Part shown: positions 1-7,304 of the stretch, in pieces
Layout of the letters: the number at the start of each line of letters is the position of its first letter
Numbering within the stretch: position 1 is the stretch's first letter
Assembly (NCBI GenBank): GCA_965368785.1
Contig: CBDUOG010000024.1
Coordinates: 1-29,129, forward strand
Length of the DNA: 29,129 bases
Direction: 5' to 3'
From: Silanimonas sp965368785
GTDB lineage: Bacteria > Pseudomonadota > Gammaproteobacteria > Xanthomonadales > Xanthomonadaceae
The notes under the pieces: generated by a model
The model's database searches: none
What the model was told of the DNA's origin: nothing
Seen by the model: only the letters and a program-made list of their open reading frames with translations
Translations under genes and position numbers: made by a program

Positions 1-55
1 TCGTGAAGGTGGCCGTACCGTCGGCGCCGGCGTGGTAGCTAAGGTTATTGAGTAA
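1..55 (+). CDS. tuf: Elongation factor Tu, 3' end only
   Basis: Only the last 17 codons and the TAA stop (53-55) are present. They read R-E-G-G-R-T-V-G-A-G-V-V-A-K-V-I-E, which matches the conserved C-terminus of bacterial EF-Tu (domain 3 beta-barrel). EF-Tu delivers aminoacyl-tRNA to the ribosomal A site as a GTP complex. A tuf copy directly before the S10 operon is the usual gammaproteobacterial arrangement, as the end of the str operon. The rest of the gene lies left of the window. Confidence 0.93.
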   Translation, partial: REGGRTVGAGVVAKVIE

Positions 56-177
56 GTCTCACTTAGGTTGCGACTCCCGGCTGGGTTAAGGGGGTCGCGC
101 CAAACAGCGAAAAGAGGCACAGGAAGTGCCTCGTGTTCGCCGGACAAGGAAATGTCGCATGCGCATGCCGGATTTTA
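56..177 (+). other. tuf-rpsJ spacer with two hairpins
   Basis: This spacer contains no convincing gene. Two inverted repeats are visible. GCGACTCCC (70-78) can pair with 90-98 (nine pairs including one G-U, 11-base loop). GAGGCAC (114-120) pairs perfectly with GTGCCTC (126-132) around a 5-base loop. Neither is followed by a T-run, so neither is a classical intrinsic terminator for tuf. They could stabilise or process the 3' end of the tuf mRNA; that role is inference. Confidence 0.4.
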
Positions 178-206
178 TTGACGGCGAGCTAATTGCGTCT
201 TATAAT
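178..206 (+). promoter_or_regulatory. Sigma-70 promoter of the S10 operon
   Basis: A TTGACG -35 box (178-183) is followed after exactly 17 bases by a perfect TATAAT -10 box (201-206). Transcription should start near 213, about 97 bases before rpsJ. This is the best promoter match I found in the window, and its position just before the S10 operon fits the demand for ribosomal protein synthesis. Confidence 0.8.
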
Positions 207-212
207 TTTCTG

Positions 213-309
213 TCTTGGCGGGTCGGGAAACCGGCCTGCTTAGTTTTTTCGGGGTTTGCCGCACCCAGTTGGCAAATCTGTCGCTCTTTTATTGTGAAGG
301 AATCTGGCT
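213..309 (+). promoter_or_regulatory. S10 operon leader with attenuator-like hairpins
   Basis: The predicted leader carries two stems. The first pairs GGCGGGTCGG (217-226) with 231-240 around a GAAA tetraloop (ten pairs, three of them G-U) and is followed by six T (244-249), so it looks like an intrinsic terminator. The second pairs 253-260 with 271-278 (eight pairs) and is followed by a T-rich stretch to 290. In E. coli, ribosomal protein L4 represses its own operon through hairpins in the S10 leader, partly by transcription attenuation. A similar job here is inferred from position and shape, not from sequence identity. Confidence 0.5.
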
Positions 310-621
310 ATGGCGGACCAAAAGATCCGTATCCGTCTCAAGGCGTTTGATCATCGTTTGATCGATCGTTCTGCGAGCGAAATTGTCGAAACAGCCAAGA
401 GAACCGGCGCGCAAGTGCGCGGTCCGATCCCGCTGCCGACAAAAATTGAACGCTACACTATCCTGGTGTCCCCGCACGTCGATAAGGACGCACGCGACCA
501 GTATGAGACCCGCACACACAAGCGCGTCCTGGATATCGTAGACCCTAATGACAAAACCGTTGACGCACTGATGAAGCTTGAGCTCGCAGCTGGCGTTGAT
601 GTGCAGATCAAACTGACTTAA
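310..621 (+). CDS. rpsJ: 30S ribosomal protein S10 (uS10, NusE)
   Basis: The product is 103 residues, the same length as E. coli S10. It starts M-A-D-Q-K-I-R-I-R-L-K and carries the conserved loop motif GPIPLPTK at residues 38-45. S10 sits in the head of the small subunit and, as NusE, pairs with NusB in transcription antitermination. The ATG at 310 is preceded by GAAGGAA (296-302) at good spacing. It is the first gene of the S10 operon, behind the leader described above. An earlier ATG in another frame around 126 has no support. Confidence 0.98.
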   Translation: MADQKIRIRLKAFDHRLIDRSASEIVETAKRTGAQVRGPIPLPTKIERYTILVSPHVDKDARDQYETRTHKRVLDIVDPNDKTVDALMKLELAAGVDVQIKLT

Positions 622-632
622 GGGAGGCCACG

Positions 633-1277
633 ATGAAACACAATATTGGAATCGTTGGTCGTAAAGCAGGCATGAGCCGCATCTTCACTGAAGATGGCGC
701 AGCAGTGTCCGTGACCCTGATCGAAGCAACGCCGAACCGCGTTACCCAGATCAAAACGCCTGAAGTCGACGGTTACTGCGCGGTACAAGTTACTGCGGGC
801 AATAAGCGCGCATCTTTGGTTAATAAGGCTCTGAGCGGTCACTATGCAAAGGCGAAAGTCGAAGCAGGTCGTGGCTTGTGGGAGTTCCGCGTGCCGGCGG
901 CTGATTTGGGCAAATTTGAAGTGGGCGCTGAAATTAAAGCGGACATTTTCGAAGAAGGTCAAATGGTTGATGTGCAGGGCGTTACCAAGGGTAAAGGCTT
1001 CCAAGGCACCATCAAGCGCCACAACTTCAAAATGGGCGATGCTACTCACGGTAACTCGTTGAGCCATCGTTCGCCGGGTTCTATCGGTCAGCGTCAAACG
1101 CCGGGCCGCGTATTTCCAGGCAAGAAGATGTCGGGACACATGGGTGATGAAGTGCAGAGCACTCAGAACCTCAAGATTGTAAAAATTGACCTTGAGCGCG
1201 GTTTAATCGCAGTTCGCGGCGCGGTGCCAGGTGCACCGGGCGGCAACGTTGTGATTCGTCCGACGAGCAAGGGTTAA
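633..1277 (+). CDS. rplC: 50S ribosomal protein L3 (uL3)
   Basis: The product is 214 residues (E. coli L3 is 209) and starts MKHNIGIVGRKAGMSRIF, typical of bacterial L3. L3 is an early-assembly protein whose long loop reaches the peptidyl transferase region. The conserved segment QTPGRVFPGKKM lies near residue 153; the glutamine there is the residue methylated by PrmB in E. coli. A strong Shine-Dalgarno sequence, AGGGAGG (621-627), overlaps the rpsJ stop codon, so the two genes are closely linked in translation. Confidence 0.98.
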   Translation: MKHNIGIVGRKAGMSRIFTEDGAAVSVTLIEATPNRVTQIKTPEVDGYCAVQVTAGNKRASLVNKALSGHYAKAKVEAGRGLWEFRVPAADLGKFEVGAEIKADIFEEGQMVDVQGVTKGKGFQGTIKRHNFKMGDATHGNSLSHRSPGSIGQRQTPGRVFPGKKMSGHMGDEVQSTQNLKIVKIDLERGLIAVRGAVPGAPGGNVVIRPTSKG

Positions 1278-1288
1278 GGAGAAGACGC

Positions 1289-1894
1289 ATGGAACTCTCC
1301 GTCGTAGGAAGTAAGAAAGGCTTGGCAGTGTCAGAAGTGATTTTCGGTCGCGAGTTCAATCAAGAGCTGGTCCATCAGGTGTGTGTTGCTTATCGCAACG
1401 CGGGCCGTGCTGGTACCAAGGCTCAGTTGACCCGCTCTGAAGTTCGCGGCACCACCAAGAAATCGAAGAAGCAAAAGGGTGGCGGTGCGCGTCACGGTTC
1501 ACTTAAGGCGCCGATTTTTGTTGGCGGTGGTGTGACCTTCGCAGCCAAACCACGTAGCTTCGCGCAAAAAATTAATAAGAAGATGTATCGGGCCGCGATG
1601 ATGGCGATTCTCTCCGAGCTGAATCGTCAGGGTCGTTTGGTAGTTGTCGATAAGTTTGATGTCGACACACCCAAGACCCAAGGTCTCGTTGCCAAGTTGA
1701 AGGATCTCAATGCAGGTCAGCGTCCGCTGATCGTTTCGGAAGAAGCGTCTGAGAATCTGTACTTGTCGGCACGCAATATTCCCTACGTGGAAGTGCGCGA
1801 CGTGCAAGGCTTGGATCCGGTTTCCCTGGTGAGTTCGGACACTGTTTATATGACTGCTGATGCGGTCAAGAAGGTCGAGGAGTGGCTGTCATGA
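1289..1894 (+). CDS. rplD: 50S ribosomal protein L4 (uL4)
   Basis: The product has 201 residues, as in E. coli. The central basic loop with KKSKKQKGGGARHG (about residues 52-65) is the conserved L4 extension that reaches into 23S rRNA and lines the exit tunnel constriction. In E. coli L4 is the autogenous repressor of the S10 operon, which makes the folded leader at 213-309 relevant. The stop codon overlaps the start of rplW in an ATGA arrangement (1891-1894), which suggests translational coupling. Confidence 0.98.
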   Translation: MELSVVGSKKGLAVSEVIFGREFNQELVHQVCVAYRNAGRAGTKAQLTRSEVRGTTKKSKKQKGGGARHGSLKAPIFVGGGVTFAAKPRSFAQKINKKMYRAAMMAILSELNRQGRLVVVDKFDVDTPKTQGLVAKLKDLNAGQRPLIVSEEASENLYLSARNIPYVEVRDVQGLDPVSLVSSDTVYMTADAVKKVEEWLS

Positions 1895-2184
1895 GTACCG
1901 CCAAGATCTATTCCATCATTCGCGCACCGCGTGTGTCTGAAAAGACTGCGCGTTTGCAAGAAATTAACCAATACGTCTTTGAAGTAGCGACCACCGCAAC
2001 CAAGGCAGACATCAAGTCCGCTATTGAAGCGTTGTTCGAAGTTAAAGTCGAAGCTGTCAATGTGTTGAACGTCAAGGGTAAAGCCAAGGCATTCCGTCAC
2101 CGCATGGGCAAGCGTTCTGACTGGCGCAAAGCGTACGTTCGTTTGGCAGAAGGCCAGACGATTGATGTAACGGCTAAGGCCTGA
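1891..2184 (+). CDS. rplW: 50S ribosomal protein L23 (uL23)
   Basis: I place the start at the ATG at 1891, which overlaps the rplD stop and has GAGGAG (1877-1882) 8 bases upstream. A GTG at 1882 in the same frame would add three residues but has a poorer ribosome binding site. This gives 97 residues beginning MSTAKIYSIIRAPRVSEKT. L23 lies at the polypeptide exit of the 50S subunit. Glu17 in VSEKT corresponds to the glutamate that docks trigger factor in E. coli (Glu18). Confidence 0.96.
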   Translation: MSTAKIYSIIRAPRVSEKTARLQEINQYVFEVATTATKADIKSAIEALFEVKVEAVNVLNVKGKAKAFRHRMGKRSDWRKAYVRLAEGQTIDVTAKA

Positions 2185-2195
2185 GGTAAGACGCC

Positions 2196-3020
2196 ATGGC
2201 ATTAATTACTTTTAAACCCACTTCGCCAGGCCGTCGTTCGATGGTTCGCGTGAAGAGTGATCTGCATAAAGGTCGCCCGCACGCAGCGTTGGTGGAAAAG
2301 AAATCCAAGACTGGTGGTCGTAACCACTACGGTCGTATCACCACGCGCCACATCGGCGGCGGTCACAAACAGCATTACCGTTTGATCGACTTCAAGCGTG
2401 ACAAAGAAGGCATCGCAGCCAAGATTGAGCGTCTCGAATATGACCCTAACCGTACTGCGAACATTGCTTTGTTGTGCTATGCCGACGGTGAGCGTCGTTA
2501 CATCATCGCGCCGAAAGGCCTGAATGTTGGTGACACGGTCGTCTCCGGTACCAATGCGCCGATTAAAGTTGGCAACACCCTGCCGCTTCAGAACATGCCG
2601 GTTGGTTCAACCATCCATTGCATCGAAATGAAGCCGGGCAAAGGTGCTCAGCTGGCTCGCGCCGCTGGTGCTTCGGTCCAATTGATTGCTCGCGATCAAG
2701 GTTACGCAACTTTGCGTCTTCGCTCCGGCGAAATGCGTCGCGTACCTTCTGATTGCCGCGCAACCATCGGTGAAGTGGGTAACGCAGAACACAGTCTGAC
2801 CAAATACGGTAAAGCTGGTGCAAAACGTTGGTTGGGCATTCGTCCGACCGTGCGTGGTGCAGCAATGAACCCGGTCGACCATCCGCACGGCGGTGGTGAG
2901 GCTAAAGCTGGTCAGGGTAATCCACATCCGGTCACCCCATGGGGTGTTCCGACCAAGGGTTACAAGACCCGTAAGAATAAGCGCACCAGTAAGTTTATCG
3001 TGCGCGATCGTAGAGGTTAA
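2196..3020 (+). CDS. rplB: 50S ribosomal protein L2 (uL2)
   Basis: The product is 274 residues (E. coli 273). It has the N-terminal OB-fold and the C-terminal SH3-like domain of L2. The conserved VDHPHGGGE motif, whose histidine lies near the peptidyl transferase centre, is at about residues 228-236, followed by the usual basic tail with GYKTRKNKRT. L2 is required for subunit joining and for peptide bond formation in reconstitution studies. It lies 11 bases after rplW in the standard S10 order. Confidence 0.98.
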   Translation: MALITFKPTSPGRRSMVRVKSDLHKGRPHAALVEKKSKTGGRNHYGRITTRHIGGGHKQHYRLIDFKRDKEGIAAKIERLEYDPNRTANIALLCYADGERRYIIAPKGLNVGDTVVSGTNAPIKVGNTLPLQNMPVGSTIHCIEMKPGKGAQLARAAGASVQLIARDQGYATLRLRSGEMRRVPSDCRATIGEVGNAEHSLTKYGKAGAKRWLGIRPTVRGAAMNPVDHPHGGGEAKAGQGNPHPVTPWGVPTKGYKTRKNKRTSKFIVRDRRG

Positions 3021-3026
3021 TAGGTC

Positions 3027-3302
3027 ATGGCACGTTCACTGAAAAAAGGTCCGTTCGTCGATCACCATCTGATTAAGAAGGTAGAAGCGGTATCGGGCAG
3101 CAATAGCAAAAAGCCGATCAAAACCTGGTCGCGTCGCTCGATGATTCTGCCGGAAATGGTGGGTCTGACGGTTGCCATTCATAACGGCAAAGCGCATATC
3201 CCGGTTTTGGTTAATGAAAACATGGTTGGGCATAAGCTCGGCGAATTCGCGTTGACGCGGACCTTTAAAGGTCACGGCGGCGACAAGAAGTCTGGCAAGT
3301 AA
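3027..3302 (+). CDS. rpsS: 30S ribosomal protein S19 (uS19)
   Basis: The product has 91 residues (E. coli 92) and starts MARSLKKGPFVDHHL, the family signature. The segment NGKAHIPVLVNENMVGHKLGE is typical of S19. The protein works in the head of the 30S subunit next to S13 and contacts the A-site tRNA region. It follows rplB by only six bases, in the usual operon position. Confidence 0.98.
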   Translation: MARSLKKGPFVDHHLIKKVEAVSGSNSKKPIKTWSRRSMILPEMVGLTVAIHNGKAHIPVLVNENMVGHKLGEFALTRTFKGHGGDKKSGK

Positions 3303-3313
3303 GGGGAATACAG

Positions 3314-3649
3314 ATGGAAACTAAAGCCATTTTGCGCGGCACGCGCATTTCTCCGCAAAAAGCTCGCCTGGTTGCTGACCAAGTGCGCGGCATGCCGGTT
3401 AACAGCGCTATTGCTCTGCTCAAATATAGCGATAAAAAGGCCGCTCAGCTGATTGGTAAGGTTTTGTGGTCGGCAGTTTCAAACGCCGAAAACAATGACG
3501 GCGCCGATGTGGATGAGTTGAAAGTCTCCCAGATCACGGTAGACGAAGGTCCGGTATTGAAGCGCTTTATGGCGCGCGCCAAGGGTCGCGGTACTCGAAT
3601 TCTCAAGCGCACCAGCCACATCACTGTGGTTGTGGGCTCTGGTAAATAA
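3314..3649 (+). CDS. rplV: 50S ribosomal protein L22 (uL22)
   Basis: The product is 111 residues (E. coli 110). It starts METKAILRGTRISPQKARLV and has the conserved C-terminal beta-hairpin with RAKGRGTRILKRTSHI, which lines the exit tunnel and is the site of macrolide and SecM-type stalling effects in other bacteria. I see no deletion in this loop compared with the general family pattern. A purine-rich AAGGGGAA lies just upstream of the ATG. Confidence 0.98.
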   Translation: METKAILRGTRISPQKARLVADQVRGMPVNSAIALLKYSDKKAAQLIGKVLWSAVSNAENNDGADVDELKVSQITVDEGPVLKRFMARAKGRGTRILKRTSHITVVVGSGK

Positions 3650-3665
3650 GGCTAAGGACGAAACG

Positions 3666-4367
3666 ATGGGTCACAAAGTTCATCCGGTCGGAATTCGCCT
3701 TGGCATCGCCAAGGATTGGAATTCCAAATGGTACGCAGAAAAGCGTGATTTCGCAGGTTATTTGACGGCCGATTTGAAGGTTCGTGAAATGCTGCGTAAG
3801 AAGCTTTCACAAGCGGGTATTTCGAAAATTTTGATTGAACGGCCGGCGAAGACCGCCCGCGTTACGATCCACACTGCCCGTCCGGGCGTGGTGATCGGCA
3901 AGCGCGGTGAGGATATCGAAAAGCTGCGTCAGGAAGTTTCGAAAGTAATGGGCGTCCCGGCGCACATTAACGTCGCAGAAGTTCGCAAGCCTGAGCTCGA
4001 TGCACAGCTGGTTGCGGAGTCGATCGCACAGCAGCTTGAGCGTCGCATTATGTTCCGCCGCGCAATGAAGCGCTCGGTCGGTAACGCAATGCGCCTGGGC
4101 GCGTTGGGCATTAAGGTCAACGTCGCAGGCCGTTTGAACGGTGCAGAAATCGCGCGTTCGGAATGGTACCGCGAAGGCCGCGTGCCGCTGCACACCCTGC
4201 GCGCAGACATTGATTACGGTTTTGCTGAAGCGTTAACCACGTACGGCATCATCGGCATCAAGGTTTGGATCTATAAGGGCGAGATTTTTGATTTCTCTCA
4301 GGTCGGCCAAGAAAAAGCCGAAGAGCGTAACGAGCGCGATCAGCGTCCGTCACGTTCATCGAAGTGA
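3666..4367 (+). CDS. rpsC: 30S ribosomal protein S3 (uS3)
   Basis: The ATG at 3666 gives MGHKVHPVGIRLGI, the standard S3 start, and 233 residues, as in E. coli. A GTG 36 bases upstream in the same frame lies inside rplV and is not needed; AAGGA (3653-3657) precedes the ATG. The KH domain motif GVVIGKRGEDI is at about residues 77-87. Arginines and lysine in LERRIMFRRAMKR (about 130-142) correspond to the mRNA-entry helicase residues R131, R132 and K135 of E. coli S3. Confidence 0.98.
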   Translation: MGHKVHPVGIRLGIAKDWNSKWYAEKRDFAGYLTADLKVREMLRKKLSQAGISKILIERPAKTARVTIHTARPGVVIGKRGEDIEKLRQEVSKVMGVPAHINVAEVRKPELDAQLVAESIAQQLERRIMFRRAMKRSVGNAMRLGALGIKVNVAGRLNGAEIARSEWYREGRVPLHTLRADIDYGFAEALTTYGIIGIKVWIYKGEIFDFSQVGQEKAEERNERDQRPSRSSK

Positions 4368-4378
4368 GGTAGAGCGTC

Positions 4379-4792
4379 ATGCTGCAACCAAAAAGAACAA
4401 AATTTAGAAAGCAGTTCAAGGGCCGCAATGAGGGTCTGAGCTGGAGTGCCAATATGGTGAGTTTTGGTGAATACGGCTTGAAGTCCGTAGAAACCGGCCG
4501 CATCACGGCACGTCAGATTGAATCTGCTCGTCGTACGATCAGCCGTTATGTTAAGCGCGGTGGCAAGATTTGGATTCGCGTATTCCCGGATAAGCCGATT
4601 ACGAAGAAGCCGATCGAGGTCCGCATGGGCTCGGGTAAAGGTAGCGTTGAATATTGGGTAGCCCAGATTCAACCAGGTCGTATGTTGTATGAAATGGAAG
4701 GTGTGTCAGAGGAAATCGCGCGTGAAGCGATGCGTCTGGCCGCCGCCAAGCTTTCAGTTAAAACCAAGTTTGTAACGCGGACGGTGCGCTAA
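4379..4792 (+). CDS. rplP: 50S ribosomal protein L16 (uL16)
   Basis: The product is 137 residues (E. coli 136) and starts MLQPKRTKFRKQFKGRN. L16 helps position A-site tRNA near the peptidyl transferase centre. The segment PDKPITKKPIEVRMGSGKG contains Arg82, equivalent to Arg81 of E. coli L16, which is hydroxylated by the oxygenase YcfD (RoxA). The last base of the stop codon is the first base of the rpmC ATG, so the two genes overlap by one base. Confidence 0.98.
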   Translation: MLQPKRTKFRKQFKGRNEGLSWSANMVSFGEYGLKSVETGRITARQIESARRTISRYVKRGGKIWIRVFPDKPITKKPIEVRMGSGKGSVEYWVAQIQPGRMLYEMEGVSEEIAREAMRLAAAKLSVKTKFVTRTVR

Positions 4793-4977
4793 TGGAACTC
4801 AAGGAACTAAGTCAAAAGACAGCCGCTGAGCTTCAGGCCCACCTGTTGGACCTGCATAAAGAGCAATTTTCTTTGCGTATGCAGAAAACCACGGGCCAGC
4901 TAGCAAAGACCCACGAGATTCGACGGGTGCGTCGCGAAATTGCGCGCGTTAACACCCTGTTGACGACTAAAAATTAA
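4792..4977 (+). CDS. rpmC: 50S ribosomal protein L29 (uL29)
   Basis: The product is 61 residues (E. coli 63), a two-helix protein at the tunnel exit. It starts MELKELSQKTAAELQ and contains the conserved LRMQKTTGQLAKTHEIRRVRREIAR segment in its C-terminal half. The start codon shares a base with the rplP stop at 4792, so translation is probably coupled. Confidence 0.96.
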   Translation: MELKELSQKTAAELQAHLLDLHKEQFSLRMQKTTGQLAKTHEIRRVRREIARVNTLLTTKN

Positions 4978-4986
4978 GGCGCGGTC

Positions 4987-5250
4987 ATGAGCGATAATCA
5001 AAAAACACTGCGAACCGTTGAAGGCCGTGTGGTCAGCAACAAAATGAACCAGACCGTTACCGTATTGGTAGAGCGTCAGGTCAAACACGAGTTGTACGGT
5101 AAGTACATTCGTCGTTCGACCAAGTTGCACGCGCACGATGCGGATAATGCATGTCAGGAAGGCGACGTTGTTCGGGTTACCGAATGCCGTCCTATGTCTA
5201 AGACCAAGAACTGGCGGGTGGTAGAAGTTGTTACCCGCGCAGCCGAGTAA
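4987..5250 (+). CDS. rpsQ: 30S ribosomal protein S17 (uS17)
   Basis: The product is 87 residues (E. coli 84), an OB-fold protein that binds 16S rRNA early in 30S assembly. The conserved motifs VSNKMNQTVTVLVERQVKH and GDVVRVTECRPMSKTKNWRVV are present. It ends the S10 operon proper; only 15 bases separate it from rplN, and I see no terminator or strong promoter between them, so the S10 and spc operons are likely transcribed together. Confidence 0.97.
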   Translation: MSDNQKTLRTVEGRVVSNKMNQTVTVLVERQVKHELYGKYIRRSTKLHAHDADNACQEGDVVRVTECRPMSKTKNWRVVEVVTRAAE

Positions 5251-5265
5251 TCAGGAGGCAATGAA

Positions 5266-5634
5266 ATGATCCAGATGCAGAGTTACCTGGACGCCGCTGA
5301 TAACTCCGGCGCGAAGGAACTGATGTGTATCAAAGTGCTGGGCGGCTCTAAGCGCCGTTATGCACACATTGGGGACATCATCAAGGTCACGGTTAAGGAT
5401 GCAATCCCCCGTGGCAAAGTGAAGAAAGGCGAAGTTTACGATGCGGTTGTTGTGCGTACTCGTAAAGGTGTTCGTCGTTCGGACGGGTCGCTGATCCGTT
5501 TCGACGGCAACGCTGCCGTTCTACTGAACAATAAGCATGAGCCAATTGGCACGCGTATTTTCGGACCTGTAACCCGCGAATTGCGTTCTGAGAAGTTCAT
5601 GAAGATCGTCTCGCTCGCACCCGAAGTGCTCTGA
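5266..5634 (+). CDS. rplN: 50S ribosomal protein L14 (uL14)
   Basis: The product has 122 residues (E. coli 123). It starts MIQMQSYLDAADNSGAKELM, with the conserved DNSGAK motif and the RRSDGS loop. L14 forms part of the inter-subunit surface, contacts L19, and is the docking site of RsfS in stationary phase. It is preceded by a strong AGGAGG (5253-5258) and opens the spc part of the cluster. Confidence 0.98.
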   Translation: MIQMQSYLDAADNSGAKELMCIKVLGGSKRRYAHIGDIIKVTVKDAIPRGKVKKGEVYDAVVVRTRKGVRRSDGSLIRFDGNAAVLLNNKHEPIGTRIFGPVTRELRSEKFMKIVSLAPEVL

Positions 5635-5651
5635 GCGTAGAGGAGATAACA

Positions 5652-5966
5652 ATGAATCGAATTCGTAAAGGCGACCAGGTAGTCATCATTACTGGTAGTG
5701 ACAAAGGCAAGAAAGGCGAAGTAACTCGCGTAGCGGGTGACAAGCTGATCGTGTCCGGCGTCAAAATGATCAAACGTCACACCAAGGGTAATCCGCAGAC
5801 CGGCCAGGCCGGCGGCATTATCGAGCGTGAGGCCGCGATCGATAGTTCAAACGTCATGCTGTTCAACCATGCCTCCGGCAAGGGTGAGCGCGTCGGCTTT
5901 AAAGTGCTTGAGGATGGACGCAAAGTTCGCGTGTTCCGCTCAAGCGGTGAGGCGATTGACGCCTAA
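5652..5966 (+). CDS. rplX: 50S ribosomal protein L24 (uL24)
   Basis: The product is 104 residues, as in E. coli. The N-terminal KOW motif reads VVIITGSDKGKKGEVTRV (about residues 10-27). L24 is one of the two assembly-initiator proteins of the 50S subunit and sits near the tunnel exit. GAGGAGA lies upstream of the ATG. The short 11-base gap to rplE leaves little room for an E. coli-type S8 operator between the two genes. Confidence 0.97.
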   Translation: MNRIRKGDQVVIITGSDKGKKGEVTRVAGDKLIVSGVKMIKRHTKGNPQTGQAGGIIEREAAIDSSNVMLFNHASGKGERVGFKVLEDGRKVRVFRSSGEAIDA

Positions 5967-5977
5967 GGATCTATGAA

Positions 5978-6517
5978 ATGACACGCTTACAGAAAAAATA
6001 TAAAGAAGAAGTGCTGCCGAAGCTGATGAAGCAATTCGGTTACACCAACCCGATGCAAGTACCGAAGATCACCAAGATCACCCTGAACATGGGTGTGGGT
6101 GAAGCGGTTGGCAACAAGAAGATTCTTGAAAATGCTGTCGCCGAAATGGCCACCGTCTCCGGTCAAAAGCCGGTAACGACCAAGGCCCGCGTATCGGTTG
6201 CGAGCTTTAAGATTCGTGACGGTTGGCCGATTGGCTGCAAGGTCACCTTGCGTCGCGCAAAAATGTACGAATTCCTGGATCGCCTGATCAGTGTTTCGCT
6301 GCCTCGCGTTCGCGACTTCCGTGGTGTTAATGGTCGTTCGTTTGACGGCCGTGGCAACTTCAACATGGGCGTGAAAGAGCAGATCATCTTCCCGGAAATC
6401 GATTTCGACCAGGTTGACGCAATGCGCGGCATGGACATTTCCATCAGCACCACGGCTAAGACCGATGCTGAAGGAAAGGCTCTGCTCGAAGCGTTTAACT
6501 TCCCCTTCCGTAACTGA
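5978..6517 (+). CDS. rplE: 50S ribosomal protein L5 (uL5)
   Basis: The product is 179 residues, the same as E. coli L5. It has the conserved segments KITLNMGVGEA, SVASFKIRDGWPIGCKVTLR and FPEIDFDQVDAMRGMDI. L5 binds 5S rRNA together with L18 and contacts P-site tRNA and S13. The ATG at 5978 is used rather than the ATG at 5973, which is immediately closed by a TGA. In E. coli S8 represses the spc operon at the rplE start. Confidence 0.98.
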   Translation: MTRLQKKYKEEVLPKLMKQFGYTNPMQVPKITKITLNMGVGEAVGNKKILENAVAEMATVSGQKPVTTKARVSVASFKIRDGWPIGCKVTLRRAKMYEFLDRLISVSLPRVRDFRGVNGRSFDGRGNFNMGVKEQIIFPEIDFDQVDAMRGMDISISTTAKTDAEGKALLEAFNFPFRN

Positions 6518-6535
6518 TAGTCAAGGAATAAGAAC

Positions 6536-6841
6536 ATGGCAAAAACATCCATGATTAACCGCGACGTCAAGCGCGCGAAGCTGGTTAAGAAATTTGCAGC
6601 AAAACGTGCTGATCTGAAAAAGATCATCAACAGCACCACTGCCTCGTACGAGGAAAAGATGGATGCGGTTGCACGCTTGAACAAAATGCCGCGTGATTCA
6701 TCGCCGAGCCGTCAGCGTAATCGCTGTGAGCTTTCAGGTCGTTCGCGTGGTGTTTATCGCAAGTTCGGTCTCGGCCGTAACAAATTGCGTGAAGCCACCA
6801 TGCGTGGTGATGTGCCCGGTTTGCGTAAGGCAAGCTGGTAA
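6536..6841 (+). CDS. rpsN: 30S ribosomal protein S14 (uS14), zinc-free type
   Basis: The product is 101 residues, the long form found in enterobacteria. It ends in RKFGLGRNKLREATMRGDVPGLRKASW, with the usual RNRCELSGRSRGVYRKFG region. It lacks the two CXXC pairs of the short zinc-binding paralogue, so it is the zinc-independent type. S14 works in the head of the 30S subunit. A 50-base spacer with a small hairpin follows before rpsH. Confidence 0.97.
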   Translation: MAKTSMINRDVKRAKLVKKFAAKRADLKKIINSTTASYEEKMDAVARLNKMPRDSSPSRQRNRCELSGRSRGVYRKFGLGRNKLREATMRGDVPGLRKASW

Positions 6842-6891
6842 TTAATTATTCGCATTCGTGCGGATATCGGTGCTAATAAAGGTAAATACAC

Positions 6892-7287
6892 ATGAGCATG
6901 ACTGATCCCATCGCCGATATGCTGGTCCGCATTAAAAATGCGGCCGCAGTAGGTAAGCAAACTGTTTCAATGCCGGCATCTAACATCAAGTTGGCTATCG
7001 CCAATGTGTTGAAGGCTGAAGGTTATATTCTCGACGTTCGCAAGTCCGGTGAAAAAGCCGCCGCAACGATCGAAATCGTTTTGAAGTATTACGAAGGTCG
7101 CCCGGTTATCGAGCGTCTGGAGCGTTTTTCGCGTTCCAGCTTGCGCCAATACCGTGCATCTGACGCGCTTCCGAAAGTTCAGGGTGGCCTTGGTGTCGCC
7201 ATTATTTCCACGTCAAAAGGCATCATGACCGATCGTCAGGCTCGCGCTGCGGGTGTTGGCGGCGAAGTCCTGTGCCTAGTGGCCTAA
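6892..7287 (+). CDS. rpsH: 30S ribosomal protein S8 (uS8)
   Basis: The product is 131 residues (E. coli 130). It starts MSMTDPIADMLVRIKNA; the ATG two codons later (6898) is an equally plausible start, giving 129 residues. The C-terminal STSKGIMTDRQARAAGVGGEVLC is the conserved 16S rRNA helix 21 binding part. In E. coli S8 is also the autogenous repressor of the spc operon. An AAAGGTAAA stretch upstream can serve as ribosome binding site. Confidence 0.97.
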   Translation: MSMTDPIADMLVRIKNAAAVGKQTVSMPASNIKLAIANVLKAEGYILDVRKSGEKAAATIEIVLKYYEGRPVIERLERFSRSSLRQYRASDALPKVQGGLGVAIISTSKGIMTDRQARAAGVGGEVLCLVA

Positions 7288-7304
7288 TGGTTGAGGAATA
7301 AGCA

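Noticed and set aside
126..350. Open frame across the tuf-rpsJ spacer into rpsJ
   Set aside because: It runs over the promoter and leader and ends inside rpsJ in another frame; no ribosome binding site.
6163..6684. 173-codon open frame on the - strand across rplE and rpsN
   Set aside because: It runs antisense to two conserved ribosomal genes and has no domain or plausible initiation site.
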